A stretch of 64,000 bases of DNA from positions 18,692-82,691 of the forward strand of contig CAWJGS010000009.1 of NCBI GenBank assembly GCA_963842575.1, given 5' to 3'. A model generated the notes under the pieces. The model searched no databases. It was not told where the DNA came from and saw only the letters and a list, made by a program, of their open reading frames with translations. Within the stretch, counting starts at the first letter, position 1. The number at the start of each line of letters is the position of its first letter. The DNA is from JACDER01 sp963842575. GTDB lineage: Bacteria > Actinomycetota > Thermoleophilia > Gaiellales > Gaiellaceae. The position numbers were made by a program, and so were the translations under genes. This document shows, in pieces, positions 10,307 through 18,192 of this stretch.

Positions 10307-10993
10307 AGGGCATCGTCGGCAAGAAGCTGCACCGTGGCGAGCTGAAAACTTCCGCCCCGAAGCGGTGGTACCACGTGAAGGGATAGTGGGCGGAATGACC
10401 CAGCTCTTCGATCCGGAAAGCGGGGTTCCCCGGTGACCGTGATCGAGGCCGGCCCGTGCCCCGTCGTCCAGGTGAAGACCACGGACACCGACGGCTATGA
10501 GGCCTACCAGCTCGCCTTCGAGCCCGTGGCCGAGCGGAAGGTCACGAAGGGCGAGCTCGGGCACCTGAAGAAGGCGAAGCTCGAGGCGCACCGGCACCTG
10601 GTCGAGATCCGCGGGGTGACCGAGATCCCCGTCGGGGAGGCGGTCACGGTCGAGGCCTTCGAGCCGGGCGAGAAGGTCAAGGTCGCGGGCATTTCGATCG
10701 GCAAGGGCTTCGCGGGGACGATCAAGCGCCACAACTTCCACCGCGGCCCGGTGTCGCACGGATCGCACAACGTCCGTGCTCCCGGCTCGATCGGCGCCTC
10801 AGCGACCCCTTCGCGCGTGTTCAAGGGCCAGAAGATGCCCGGCCGCATGGGGGGCAAGCGCCGCACCCAGGTTGGGCTGACCGTGCACGAGGTCGACGTC
10901 GAGCGGAACCTGCTGCTGATCAAGGGCGCCGTACCGGGCCCGACGAACGGCATCGTCGAAGTGAGAGAGGACAAGGGCCGTGGCCGCAAGTAA
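10303..10993 (+). CDS. rplC: 50S ribosomal protein L3, N-terminus interrupted
   Basis: From GTG 10433 the frame encodes an intact L3 body (TVIEAGPCPVVQ, HRGPVSHGSHN, PGRMGG, NGIVEVRE). The usual N-terminal residues are present upstream but displaced. GTG 10303, overlapping the rpsJ stop, encodes MKGIVGKKL. Then 62 unrelated bases intervene (10330-10391), then GMTQLFDPESGVP resumes (10392-10431) in a second frame, and a further frame change at about 10430-10433 leads into the body. L3 is essential for 50S assembly, so a functional gene must exist. See the separate entry and finding for the interrupting segment. Confidence 0.85.
10330..10391 (+). other. 62-nt segment interrupting rplC between KKL and GMTQ codons
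   Basis: The bases between the codons for MKGIVGKKL and GMTQLF match no part of L3. They include a perfect 10-base palindrome GTGGTACCAC (10365-10374) and a CCGC/GCGG stem, and the segment is not a multiple of three. Bases 10375-10391 (GTGAAGGGATAGTGGGC) resemble the gene's own start (GTGAAGGGCATCGTCGGC, 10303-10320), as if part of an imperfect duplication. Confidence 0.6.
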
Positions 10994-11675
10994 TCCCCGC
11001 TCGGCGCCGGCGAAGCCGGCACCTCGCTCTCGGGCCGGCTCCGCCGAGTCTACGCCGGTAGCTCCTGTACTCGACTCGACGGGCAAGAAGTCGAAGGACC
11101 TCACGCTCGAGGCATCGGTGTTCGCCGTCGAGCTGAAGCCGCATCTCGTCCACGAGACCGTGCGCGCCGAGCTCAACGCGCGCCGCGCGGGCACGCATGC
11201 CGCGAAGAGTCGCGGATTCGTCGCCGGCGGCCGCGCGAAGCCGTGGCGCCAGAAGGGAACCGGACGCGCCCGCGCGGGCACGATCCGCGCCCCGCAGTTC
11301 ACCGGCGGCGGCGTTGCGTTTCCGCCGACGCCGCGCAGTTACGACGTCAAGGTCAACAAGAAGGTCCGCCGCGCCGCGCTCCGCGCCGCTCTGTCCGCCC
11401 ATGCGGGAAGCGGCACGCTCGGTGTCGTCCCGGACGACGTGTTCGAGGCGCCCTCCACGCGCACCGCGGCCGACCTGCTCGGCACATGGGGCAATGACTA
11501 CCCGCTGCTCGTGGTCGCCGAGACGGAACAGGAGAACGTCGTCAAGTCCTTCCGCAACCTGCCCGGCGTCTACGTCGTCACGTCTGCGGAGACCGAGGTG
11601 GCCGAGCTCGTCTGGGCCCGATCGGTGCTCGCGACCGAGACCGCGCTGCAGCAGCTAGAGGGGAGGGCCAAGTAA
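10980..11675 (+). CDS. rplD: 50S ribosomal protein L4
   Basis: The protein has 231 residues, longer than the usual about 205 because of an Ala/Pro/Ser-rich N-terminal extension of about 35 residues. The L4 core follows with RRAGTHAAKSRGFVAGGRAKPWRQKGTGRARAGTIRAPQFTGGG, the internal loop lining the exit tunnel. Translation probably starts at GTG 10980, inside the 3' end of rplC. A start nearer the core cannot be excluded. In other bacteria L4 represses its own operon. Confidence 0.95.
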   Translation: MAASNPRSAPAKPAPRSRAGSAESTPVAPVLDSTGKKSKDLTLEASVFAVELKPHLVHETVRAELNARRAGTHAAKSRGFVAGGRAKPWRQKGTGRARAGTIRAPQFTGGGVAFPPTPRSYDVKVNKKVRRAALRAALSAHAGSGTLGVVPDDVFEAPSTRTAADLLGTWGNDYPLLVVAETEQENVVKSFRNLPGVYVVTSAETEVAELVWARSVLATETALQQLEGRAK

Positions 11676-11974
11676 TGGCGTCCCTCGACGTACGCCAGGT
11701 CCTGCTCGCTCCCGTCGTGTCGGAGAAGAGCTACAACATGATCGACGAGAACCGGTACACGTTCAAGGTCCACAAGGACGCACACCGGCTGCAGGTTCGG
11801 CAAGCCGTCGAGGAGCTGTTCGGCGTCCACGTCCTCAGCGTGAACATGGCCAAGGTGCCCGCCAAGCCCAAGCGGCGCGGGATGCAGATGGGCCGCAAGC
11901 CGGCCTGGAAGAAGGCCATCGTGGCGATCCGCCCTGGCGAGACGATCGAGATCTTCGGAGGAGCACAGGTCTAG
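11675..11974 (+). CDS. rplW: 50S ribosomal protein L23
   Basis: The protein has 99 residues. VLLAPVVSEKSYNMIDENRYTF and VRQAVEELFGVHVLSVN are the L23 signature; the basic KPKRRGMQMGRKPAWKKAIV loop follows. L23 surrounds the tunnel exit and docks trigger factor and SRP. The ATG overlaps the rplD stop by one base. Confidence 0.97.
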   Translation: MASLDVRQVLLAPVVSEKSYNMIDENRYTFKVHKDAHRLQVRQAVEELFGVHVLSVNMAKVPAKPKRRGMQMGRKPAWKKAIVAIRPGETIEIFGGAQV

Positions 11975-11976
11975 TC

Positions 11977-12819
11977 ATGGCGCTGCGCAAGTACAAGCCG
12001 ACCTCTCCCGGCCGTCGCTTCATGACCGTCTCGACCTTCGAGGAAATCACGAAGACGGAGCCGGAGAAGAGCCTCGTCGAGCCGCTGAAGAAGACGGGCG
12101 GAAGGAACAGTTACGGCCGCATCACCCGCCGGCACCAGGGCGGTGGCCACAAGCGCCGCTACCGCGTCATCGACTTCAAGCGGACGAAGGACGGCGTGCC
12201 CGCCAAGGTCGCCTCGATCGAGTACGACCCGAACCGGTCGGCGCGGATCGCGCTCCTCCACTACGCCGACGGCGCGAAGGCGTACATCCTCGCTCCCGCG
12301 CGGCTGCAGGTCGGCGCCATGGTCGAGTCCGGCCCGAACGCAGACATCCGTCCAGGCAACGCGCTGCCGCTTGCGAACATCCCCACCGGCACCGTCGTCC
12401 ACAACGTCGAGCTCAAGCCCGGCAAGGGCGGGCAGATGGCGCGGAGCGCCGGCTCGGGCATCCAGCTCGTGGCCAAGGACGAGGGCTACGGCGTGCTGCG
12501 TCTCCCCTCGGGCGAGATGCGCCGCGTCCCGCTCACCTGCCGCGGGACCGTGGGCCAGGTAGGGAACGTCGACCACGAGAACATCTCCGGCGGCAAGGCC
12601 GGCCGGAGCCGCTGGAGGGGCAAGCGTCCCACCGTCCGCGGGTCGGCCATGAACCCGGTCGACCATCCGCACGGCGGTGGCGAGGGCAAGTCGAAGGGCG
12701 GCCGGCACCCGGTCACCCCGTGGGGCGTCCCCACGCTCGGCAAGCGCACGCGCCGCAAGCACAAGGAATCCGACCGTCTGATCGTTCGCGGCCGCCGCCG
12801 CGGGAAGGAGAAGCGCTAA
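11977..12819 (+). CDS. rplB: 50S ribosomal protein L2
   Basis: The protein has 280 residues. ALRKYKPTSPGRR at the N-terminus, GRNSYGRITRRHQGGGHKRRYR, and the C-terminal peptidyl-transferase-proximal loop MNPVDHPHGGGEGKSKGG, including the conserved HGGG. L2 is needed for subunit association and peptidyl transfer. Length and sequence are standard. Confidence 0.98.
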   Translation: MALRKYKPTSPGRRFMTVSTFEEITKTEPEKSLVEPLKKTGGRNSYGRITRRHQGGGHKRRYRVIDFKRTKDGVPAKVASIEYDPNRSARIALLHYADGAKAYILAPARLQVGAMVESGPNADIRPGNALPLANIPTGTVVHNVELKPGKGGQMARSAGSGIQLVAKDEGYGVLRLPSGEMRRVPLTCRGTVGQVGNVDHENISGGKAGRSRWRGKRPTVRGSAMNPVDHPHGGGEGKSKGGRHPVTPWGVPTLGKRTRRKHKESDRLIVRGRRRGKEKR

Positions 12820-13098
12820 GTGTCACGCTCGTCCAAGAAGGGGCCTTTCGTGCAGGACCGACTGATGCGCCGGATCGAAGAGATGAACCAGTCCGGCTCC
12901 AAGCAGATGATCCGGACCTGGTCTCGCTCGTCCACCATCTTCCCCGACATGGTCGGGCACACGATCGCGGTCTACGACGGGCGCAAGCACGTCCCCGTCT
13001 TCATCCAGGAGCAGATGGTCGGACACAAGCTCGGTGAGTTCGCTCCTACGCGGACCTTCCGCGGCCACTCCGGAGACAGGCAGGCGCAGCGACGATGA
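12820..13098 (+). CDS. rpsS: 30S ribosomal protein S19
   Basis: The protein has 92 residues starting from GTG directly after the rplB stop. SRSSKKGPFVQDRLMRRI, WSRSSTIFPDMVGHTIAVYDGRKHVPV and KLGEFAPTRTFRGH are diagnostic of S19, which binds the 16S head with S13. The last bases overlap the rplV start. Confidence 0.98.
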   Translation: MSRSSKKGPFVQDRLMRRIEEMNQSGSKQMIRTWSRSSTIFPDMVGHTIAVYDGRKHVPVFIQEQMVGHKLGEFAPTRTFRGHSGDRQAQRR

Positions 13099-13787
13099 GC
13101 GTGACCGACCTCGAGAGACCGCAGGTCCGCGCCGTCGCGAAGTGGGTGCGCATCTCGCCGCGCAAGGCGCGGCTGGTGGTCGACCACATCCGCGGCCGCA
13201 CCGTCCCCGAGGCGCGCACCGTGCTCGCGTTCACCTCTCGTGCAGCCGCGCGCGAGGTCGAGAAGGTGCTGCGCTCGGCCGTGGCGAATGCGGAGGCGAA
13301 CCACGAGCTGATCGGGGACACCCTCTACGTCTCCGAGGCGCACGTGGACGACGGCCTGACCATCAAGCGCTGGCAGCCGCGCGCACGCGGCCGCGTGGCC
13401 CGGATCAAGAAGCGGACCTGCCACATCACGATCAAGCTTTCGCCGGTCGACGGCGTCACGCCGGCGCGCCGCGTACCCGGGCCTGAGACGGAGGAGGTCG
13501 AGGAGGTCGTGGAGGTCCCGGCGACCGAGTCCGCCGGCGCACTCACGCCTGAGGAGCAGAAGGCCGCCGCGAAGACGAGGCGCCCGCGCGAGGTGGCGCC
13601 AAGGGCCGAGCCCGAGGCGGCAGAGCCTGAGGCCGAGACGGAAGTCGCCGAGCCGCAGGCAGAAGCGGCGCCGGAGACGGAGGCGGCCGCCGAGCCCGAG
13701 CCCGAGGCCGAGGAGAACAAGGAGAAGCCGAAGCGACGCGCCCCACGGGTGCGCCGCAAGAAGAAGGAAGAGGAGAGCGAGAGCTAA
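13095..13787 (+). CDS. rplV: 50S ribosomal protein L22 with long acidic C-terminal tail
   Basis: The protein has 230 residues, about twice the usual length. Residues 10-118 are L22 (VRISPRKARLVVDHIRGR, ALAFTSRAAAREVEKVLRSAVANAEANH, KRWQPRARGRVARIKKRTCHITI). After that comes a low-complexity tail of about 110 residues, rich in Glu, Ala and Pro, ending in a Lys/Arg patch. The L22 loop lines the exit tunnel; the C-terminus lies on the subunit surface, so a flexible tail could be tolerated. Similar tails occur on S3, S5, S17 and L15 here. Confidence 0.96.
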   Translation: MSVTDLERPQVRAVAKWVRISPRKARLVVDHIRGRTVPEARTVLAFTSRAAAREVEKVLRSAVANAEANHELIGDTLYVSEAHVDDGLTIKRWQPRARGRVARIKKRTCHITIKLSPVDGVTPARRVPGPETEEVEEVVEVPATESAGALTPEEQKAAAKTRRPREVAPRAEPEAAEPEAETEVAEPQAEAAPETEAAAEPEPEAEENKEKPKRRAPRVRRKKKEEESES

Positions 13788-14797
13788 TGGGTCAAAAGGT
13801 TCATCCGGGAGGCCTGCGCGTCGGCGTCATCCACGACTGGAAGTCGAACTGGTTCGCCGGCACGAAGGACTTCCCCGGCTACCTGCTCGAGGACATCAAG
13901 ATCCGCGAGCACATCTACAAGAAGCTGTCCCACGCAGGGTTGTCCGACATCCTGATCCGCAAGGACAAGCAGCGGATCACGGTCGACATCTTCACTGCGC
14001 GGCCGGGCATCGTCATCGGCAAGTCGGGCGTCGAGGTCGACGCGCTGCGCAAGGAGCTGCACGCGCTCACCCGCAAGAACGTCCACATCAACATCAACGA
14101 GATCAAGCGCCCCGAGCTCGACGCCAAGCTCGTAGCGCAGTCGATCGCCGAGCAGCTCGAGAACCGCGTCAGCTTCCGCCGCGCGATGAAGCGCTCGCTC
14201 GCCTCGGCGATTCGGTCCGGCGCGCAGGGGATCAAGATCGTCTGCGGCGGCCGGCTCGCCGGCACGGAGATGAGCCGGAGCGAGTCCTATTCGGAGGGAC
14301 GCGTCCCGCTGCACACGATCCGCGCCGACATCGACTACGGCTTCGCCGAGGCGAAGACGACGTTCGGCCGCATCGGCGTGAAGGTCTGGATCAACAAGGG
14401 CGAGATCATGCCCGAGGGCTACGAGGACACACGGGCGGACACACGGCTCGGCGACCAGGACCAGGCGCGCCGCCGACGCGGCGGCCCGATGGAGGGTCTC
14501 GGCGCCTCCCGCGATGCCGGCCGTGGCCGCGCCGACCGTGAGGGGCTCGGTCCCGTCCAGCGCCGCCGTCCCGGCCGTGGCCGCGGCACGCCGCGCGGCC
14601 GCGCGGGGAGCCAGGACAACGTCGAGCGCCCGCGCACGGACGAGAACGCCAGGTCGGCCGAGGGCCGCGAGCAGCCGCCGGTCGAGCCGCAGGTCGAGGT
14701 GACTCCCGACGCGGTCGCGGAGGCTCCCGACACGACCACGACGAAGCAACAGGTCGAGGATCCGACGAAGCTCGAGAACGCTGGAGGCGAGAGCTGA
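13787..14797 (+). CDS. rpsC: 30S ribosomal protein S3 with extended C-terminus
   Basis: The protein has 336 residues; the S3 core covers about residues 1-215 (GQKVHPGGLRVGVIHDWKSNW, the KH-domain loop GKSGVEVDALRKEL, and IDYGFAEAKTTFGRIGVKVWI). The rest is first Arg/Gly-rich (GRGRGTPRGRAG) and then acidic (TPDAVAEAPDTTTTKQQVED). S3 is part of the mRNA entry channel and has helicase activity with S4. Tails of this composition are known on actinobacterial S3 but vary in length. Start overlaps the rplV stop. Confidence 0.96.
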   Translation: MGQKVHPGGLRVGVIHDWKSNWFAGTKDFPGYLLEDIKIREHIYKKLSHAGLSDILIRKDKQRITVDIFTARPGIVIGKSGVEVDALRKELHALTRKNVHININEIKRPELDAKLVAQSIAEQLENRVSFRRAMKRSLASAIRSGAQGIKIVCGGRLAGTEMSRSESYSEGRVPLHTIRADIDYGFAEAKTTFGRIGVKVWINKGEIMPEGYEDTRADTRLGDQDQARRRRGGPMEGLGASRDAGRGRADREGLGPVQRRRPGRGRGTPRGRAGSQDNVERPRTDENARSAEGREQPPVEPQVEVTPDAVAEAPDTTTTKQQVEDPTKLENAGGES

Positions 14798-15219
14798 TGC
14801 TTTTGCCCAAGAAGACCAAGTACCGCAAGTACCAGCGCGGGCGCCGGCGCGGCACCTCGAAGGGACAGACGACCGTGAGCGCAGGGGATTACGGGCTGAA
14901 GGCCCTCGAGGCCGGCTGGGTGACGAACCGCCAGATCGAGGCCGCTCGTATCGCGATGACCCGCAAGATCAAGCGCGGCGGCAAGGTCTGGATCAACGTC
15001 TTCCCCGACAAGCCGGTGACCGCGAAGCCCGCCGAGACCCGGATGGGCTCCGGCAAGGGCTCGCCCGAGCATTGGGTCGCGGTGATCAAGCCCGGCCGGG
15101 TCATGTTCGAGCTCGCCGGCGTCCCCGAGCAGCTCGCCAAGGAGGCGCTCCGCCTCGCGGGCACCAAGCTCTCCGTCAAGACCAAGTTCGTCAAGCGGGA
15201 GGCTGATCTCTTTGGCTAG
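14797..15219 (+). CDS. rplP: 50S ribosomal protein L16
   Basis: The protein has 140 residues. MLLPKKTKYRKYQRGRRRG, GWVTNRQIEAARIAMTR, ETRMGSGKGSPEHWVAV and the final LSVKTKFVKRE match L16, which organises the A site and tRNA accommodation. ATG overlaps the rpsC stop by one base; the 3' end overlaps rpmC by 8 bases. Confidence 0.98.
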   Translation: MLLPKKTKYRKYQRGRRRGTSKGQTTVSAGDYGLKALEAGWVTNRQIEAARIAMTRKIKRGGKVWINVFPDKPVTAKPAETRMGSGKGSPEHWVAVIKPGRVMFELAGVPEQLAKEALRLAGTKLSVKTKFVKREADLFG

Positions 15220-15421
15220 GGCACAGGATCTGAGAGACATGACCGACGACGAGCTGGACCACGAGCTGGCCGAGCGCCGGCAGGAACTGTTCAACCTCCG
15301 CTTCCAGGCGGCGACCGGCGCGGTCGAGAACACCGCGCGGTTGAAGCACGCGAAGCGGGAGATCGCCCGCATCCTCACCGTCCGCCACGAGCGGGCAGCG
15401 GGCCTGGAGATAGGTAGATGA
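15212..15421 (+). CDS. rpmC: 50S ribosomal protein L29
   Basis: The protein has 69 residues from TTG 15212. The helical hairpin ERRQELFNLRFQAATGAVENTARLKHAKREIARILTV is typical of L29, a tunnel-exit protein that contacts trigger factor. The start is inside the end of rplP and the stop overlaps the rpsQ ATG, a pattern of tight coupling. Confidence 0.96.
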   Translation: MARAQDLRDMTDDELDHELAERRQELFNLRFQAATGAVENTARLKHAKREIARILTVRHERAAGLEIGR

Positions 15422-16101
15422 CTGAAGAAGAGAAGAACGAGACAACCGAAGAACAGCCGGTAGAGGCCGAGGCGACCGAAGCGGCCGCTCCGGAGGCCGA
15501 GGCCGTGCCCGAGGTGCCCGAGCAGGCGCAGGAGGAAGCTCCTGCAGCCGAGGCTGCTCCCGAAGAGGAGGCTGCGGCCGAGGAGCCCTCACCCGAGGCC
15601 GAGGAGGCACCCGAGGCTGAGGCCGACGCGGCTCCCGAGGCTGAGGCCGACGCGGCTCCCGAGGCTGAGGCCGACGCGGCTCCCGAGGCCGAGGCGGCAC
15701 CCGAGCCCGAGCCCGAAGCTGTCCCGGCTCCGGAGCCGAAGAAGAAGCGCAAGCGCCTTCCGCGCTCCGAGCGACGACAGCGCCCGCGCGTCAAGCGCGA
15801 GCCGTCCGCTGGGCGCAAGCCGATCGTCCGCCTGCCGAAGCCCGAGGGCGAGCGCGGCCGCAAGCAGGAGCGCCGCGGCGTCGTCGTCTCGAGCGCGATG
15901 GACAAGACGATCGTCGTCCAGGTCGAGACATCAAAGCTGCACCCGCGCTACAAGAAGGTCATCCGCCGCGCGACCAAGTTCCACGCGCACGACGAGCGGA
16001 ACGAGGCGAACGAGGGCGACATCGTCCGCATCGTCGAGACGCGCCCGCTCTCGAAGACGAAGAACTGGCGCCTCGCCGAGATCGTGAAGGCAGCCAAGTA
16101 A
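15418..16101 (+). CDS. rpsQ: 30S ribosomal protein S17 with large acidic N-terminal extension
   Basis: The protein has 227 residues, against about 85 for a typical S17. The S17 core is at the C-terminus (RRGVVVSSAMDKTIVVQVETSKLHPRYKK, NEGDIVRIVETRPLSKTKNWRL). Residues 1 to about 105 are almost wholly Glu/Ala/Pro and include three exact 8-residue repeats; a Lys/Arg-rich linker joins the two parts. The ATG at 15418 overlaps the rpmC stop, has no rival start with a better Shine-Dalgarno, and the frame is unbroken. So the extension appears to be translated. Its role is unknown. Confidence 0.95.
   Translation: MTEEEKNETTEEQPVEAEATEAAAPEAEAVPEVPEQAQEEAPAAEAAPEEEAAAEEPSPEAEEAPEAEADAAPEAEADAAPEAEADAAPEAEAAPEPEPEAVPAPEPKKKRKRLPRSERRQRPRVKREPSAGRKPIVRLPKPEGERGRKQERRGVVVSSAMDKTIVVQVETSKLHPRYKKVIRRATKFHAHDERNEANEGDIVRIVETRPLSKTKNWRLAEIVKAAK
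15610..15681 (+). repeat. Three perfect 24-bp tandem repeats inside rpsQ
   Basis: Copies at 15610-15633, 15634-15657 and 15658-15681 are identical, with a degenerate partial fourth after them. Each encodes one turn of a PEAEADAA-type repeat. The copy number could vary by replication slippage without changing the frame. Confidence 0.9.
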
Positions 16102-16256
16102 TGCGCGCGGCCCTCCTCACATCTCGCACTCGCGAGGGCGCTGCAACGCTCGCTCTCGCGGCGTCCTCAGTCGCGTCCGTAGCCTACGGCTACGAACGCT
16201 CCCTGCGTCCTTGCGAGAGCGGCGTTTCGCGGCTCGCGAGCACGATCTGCAAGGAG
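16102..16256. repeat. Intergenic inverted-repeat element between rpsQ and rplN
   Basis: This 163-base spacer is the longest gap in the ribosomal block. CGCTCTCGC (16151-16159) pairs with GCGAGAGCG (16213-16221), and nested inside is CGTAGCC-TAC-GGCTACG (16178-16194). The flanks (a CTCGCAC...AGGGCGCTGCA stretch before, and GGCTCGCG...GCACGAT after) recur in the rpoA-rplQ spacer. It may mark the S10/spc boundary as an RNA structure or be a dispersed repeat. The AAGGAGGG at its right edge is the rplN Shine-Dalgarno. Confidence 0.7.
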
Positions 16257-16264
16257 GGACGCGC

Positions 16265-16633
16265 GTGATCCAGCAGGAAACGCGTGTGCGCGTCGCCGAC
16301 AACAGTGGCGCCCGCGAGCTTCTCTGCATCCGCGTGATGGGAGGGTCGCACCGCCGCTACGCCGGCGTCGGCGACATCATCGTCGGTACCGTCAAGACGG
16401 CCAGCCCGCAGGGCACGATCAAGAAGGGCGAGGTCGTGCGGGCGGTGGTCGTGCGGACGAAGAAGCCGCACGGCCGCGACGACGGCACGTCGATCGCGTT
16501 CGACGAGAACGCGGCCGTGATCATCGACAACCAGCGCAACCCGCGCGGCACGCGCATCTTCGGCCCGGTCGCCCGCGAGCTGCGCGAGCGCAACTTCATG
16601 AAGATCGTTTCCCTAGCTCCAGAGGTGCTGTAG
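16265..16633 (+). CDS. rplN: 50S ribosomal protein L14
   Basis: The protein has 122 residues, the standard length, from GTG 16265 preceded by AAGGAGGG. IQQETRVRVADNSGARELLCIRVMGG and RIFGPVARELRERNFMKIVSLAPEVL are canonical. L14 forms an inter-subunit bridge. It opens the spc part of the cluster. Confidence 0.98.
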   Translation: MIQQETRVRVADNSGARELLCIRVMGGSHRRYAGVGDIIVGTVKTASPQGTIKKGEVVRAVVVRTKKPHGRDDGTSIAFDENAAVIIDNQRNPRGTRIFGPVARELRERNFMKIVSLAPEVL

Positions 16634-16635
16634 AG

Positions 16636-17004
16636 ATGCCGACGATGAAGATCAAGAAAGGCGACACCGTCCAGATGCTCCGCGGGAAGGACCGCGGGAA
16701 GCGCGGCCGCGTCATCGAGGCCGAGCCCGCCAAGCGACGGGTGATCGTCGAGAACCTGAACGTGGCCAAGCGCCACACACGCCCGCGTCCCCTGAAGGAC
16801 TCCAGCCGGATGGGCGGCACGCAGATGACGCCCGGCGGCGTGATGGAAAAGGCCAGCGCCGTGCCGGTCTCCTCCGTGATGCTCGTGTGCCCGACGTGCC
16901 AGCGCGCGACGCGCGTCGGCATGACGACCAGGGAAGTGAAGGGCGAGCAGACCAAGGTACGGCAGTGCAAGCGCGCCGACTGCCGGGAGGAGATCGACCA
17001 GTGA
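16636..17004 (+). CDS. rplX: 50S ribosomal protein L24
   Basis: The protein has 122 residues. A KOW motif (KKGDTVQMLRGKDRGKRGRVIEAEP) and the VENLNVAKRHTRP segment identify L24, an assembly initiator. The C-terminal part is longer than in E. coli and carries CPTC and CKRADC cysteine pairs, a likely zinc site. The stop overlaps the rplE ATG. Confidence 0.97.
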   Translation: MPTMKIKKGDTVQMLRGKDRGKRGRVIEAEPAKRRVIVENLNVAKRHTRPRPLKDSSRMGGTQMTPGGVMEKASAVPVSSVMLVCPTCQRATRVGMTTREVKGEQTKVRQCKRADCREEIDQ

Positions 17005-17615
17005 TGGCGACCGCGACCGAAACCGCCTACACCCCGCGCCTCAAGGAGCTCTACCGCGACAACCTGTGCGGGCGGCTCAAGGACGAGCTCGACCTGGGCA
17101 CTGTCATGCAGGTCCCGCGCGTGGCGAAGGTCACGCTCAACATGGGCGTGGGCGAGGCCAAGACCGAGGCGAAAGCGCTCGACAGCGCGATCGAGGAGCT
17201 GACGCTGATAGCGGGCCAGCGCGCGCAGGTTCGCCGTGCGCGGAGGTCGATCGCCGGTTTCAAGATCCGCGAAGGGATGCCCATCGGCGCGCGCGTCACG
17301 CTGCGCGGCGACCGGATGTACGACTTCCTCGACCGGCTGATCTCGATCGCCCTCCCGCGCATCCGCGACTTCCGCGGGCTGAGCCCGGATTCGTTCGACG
17401 GCCGGGGCAACTACTCGCTCGGCATCCGGGAGCAGATCATCTTCCCCGAGATCGACTACGACGACATCTCGTCCATCCGCGGCCTCGACGTCGCGGTCAC
17501 GACGACGGCTTCGACCGACGAGCAGGGGCTCGCGCTGCTGCGCGGCCTCGGGTTCCCCTTCGCCGGCCAGCCGCGAGACGGACAGGAGTACCTGAAATGG
17601 CCAAGAAATCACTGA
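17004..17615 (+). CDS. rplE: 50S ribosomal protein L5
   Basis: The protein has 203 residues from ATG 17004. TPRLKELYRDNL, VPRVAKVTLNMGVGEAK, RRARRSIAGFKIREGMPIGARVTLRG and YSLGIREQIIFPEIDYD match L5, which binds 5S rRNA and the P-site tRNA. It is slightly longer than usual at the C-terminus, running 19 bases into rpsN. Confidence 0.97.
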   Translation: MATATETAYTPRLKELYRDNLCGRLKDELDLGTVMQVPRVAKVTLNMGVGEAKTEAKALDSAIEELTLIAGQRAQVRRARRSIAGFKIREGMPIGARVTLRGDRMYDFLDRLISIALPRIRDFRGLSPDSFDGRGNYSLGIREQIIFPEIDYDDISSIRGLDVAVTTTASTDEQGLALLRGLGFPFAGQPRDGQEYLKWPRNH

Positions 17616-17782
17616 TCGCGAAGGCGGCCCGAACGCCGCGGTATCCGGTGCGGAAGTACTCGCGCTGCAACCGCTGCGGCCGGCCGCGCGCGGTGTTCAA
17701 GAAGTTCGGGCTCTGCCGGATCTGCCTGCGGGAGCTCGCCCACGAAGGCGCGATCCCCGGCATGACCAAGAGCTCCTGGTAG
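17597..17782 (+). CDS. rpsN: 30S ribosomal protein S14, zinc-binding (type Z)
   Basis: The protein has 61 residues, the length of the short zinc-containing S14. AKKSLIAKAARTPRYPVRKYSRCNRCGRPRAVFKKFGLCRICLRELAHEG has the CxxC-x12-CxxC ligands. Actinobacteria often carry a second, zinc-free S14 elsewhere that replaces it when zinc is scarce; none is in this window. The start lies inside the 3' end of rplE. Confidence 0.97.
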   Translation: MAKKSLIAKAARTPRYPVRKYSRCNRCGRPRAVFKKFGLCRICLRELAHEGAIPGMTKSSW

Positions 17783-17792
17783 GAGGAAGCAC

Positions 17793-18188
17793 ATGCTCAC
17801 CGATCCCATCGCAGACATGCTCACCCGCATCCGCAACGCCAACAAGGCGTTGCAGGACACGGTCGAGATGCCCACTTCGCGCGTGAAGGTCGACATCGCG
17901 CGCCTGCTCAAGGAGGAGGGCTACATCCGCGGCTACCACGTCAACAACGGGGAAAGCTTCGATACCCTCGTAGTCGAGCTGCGGTTCGGCCGGAATCGCG
18001 AGCGCATCATCACCGACCTCAAGCGGGTCTCCAAGCCGGGCCGCCGCATCTACGCGCGGAAGGACCGGCTTCCGCGGGTGCTCGGTGGGATGGGGACGGC
18101 GATCCTCTCCACGTCGTCCGGTGTGATCACCAGCCGAACGGCCGAGGAGAAGGGTGTCGGCGGAGAGGTCATCTGTTTCGTTTGGTAG
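17793..18188 (+). CDS. rpsH: 30S ribosomal protein S8
   Basis: The protein has 131 residues. LTDPIADMLTRIRNANKA, RVSKPGRRIYARKDRLPRVLGGMGTAILSTSSGVITSRTAEEKGVGGEVICFVW is typical of S8 to the last residue. GGAGG precedes the ATG. S8 binds the central domain of 16S rRNA and, in E. coli, represses the spc operon by binding near rplE. Confidence 0.98.
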   Translation: MLTDPIADMLTRIRNANKALQDTVEMPTSRVKVDIARLLKEEGYIRGYHVNNGESFDTLVVELRFGRNRERIITDLKRVSKPGRRIYARKDRLPRVLGGMGTAILSTSSGVITSRTAEEKGVGGEVICFVW

Positions 18189-18192
18189 CGCA

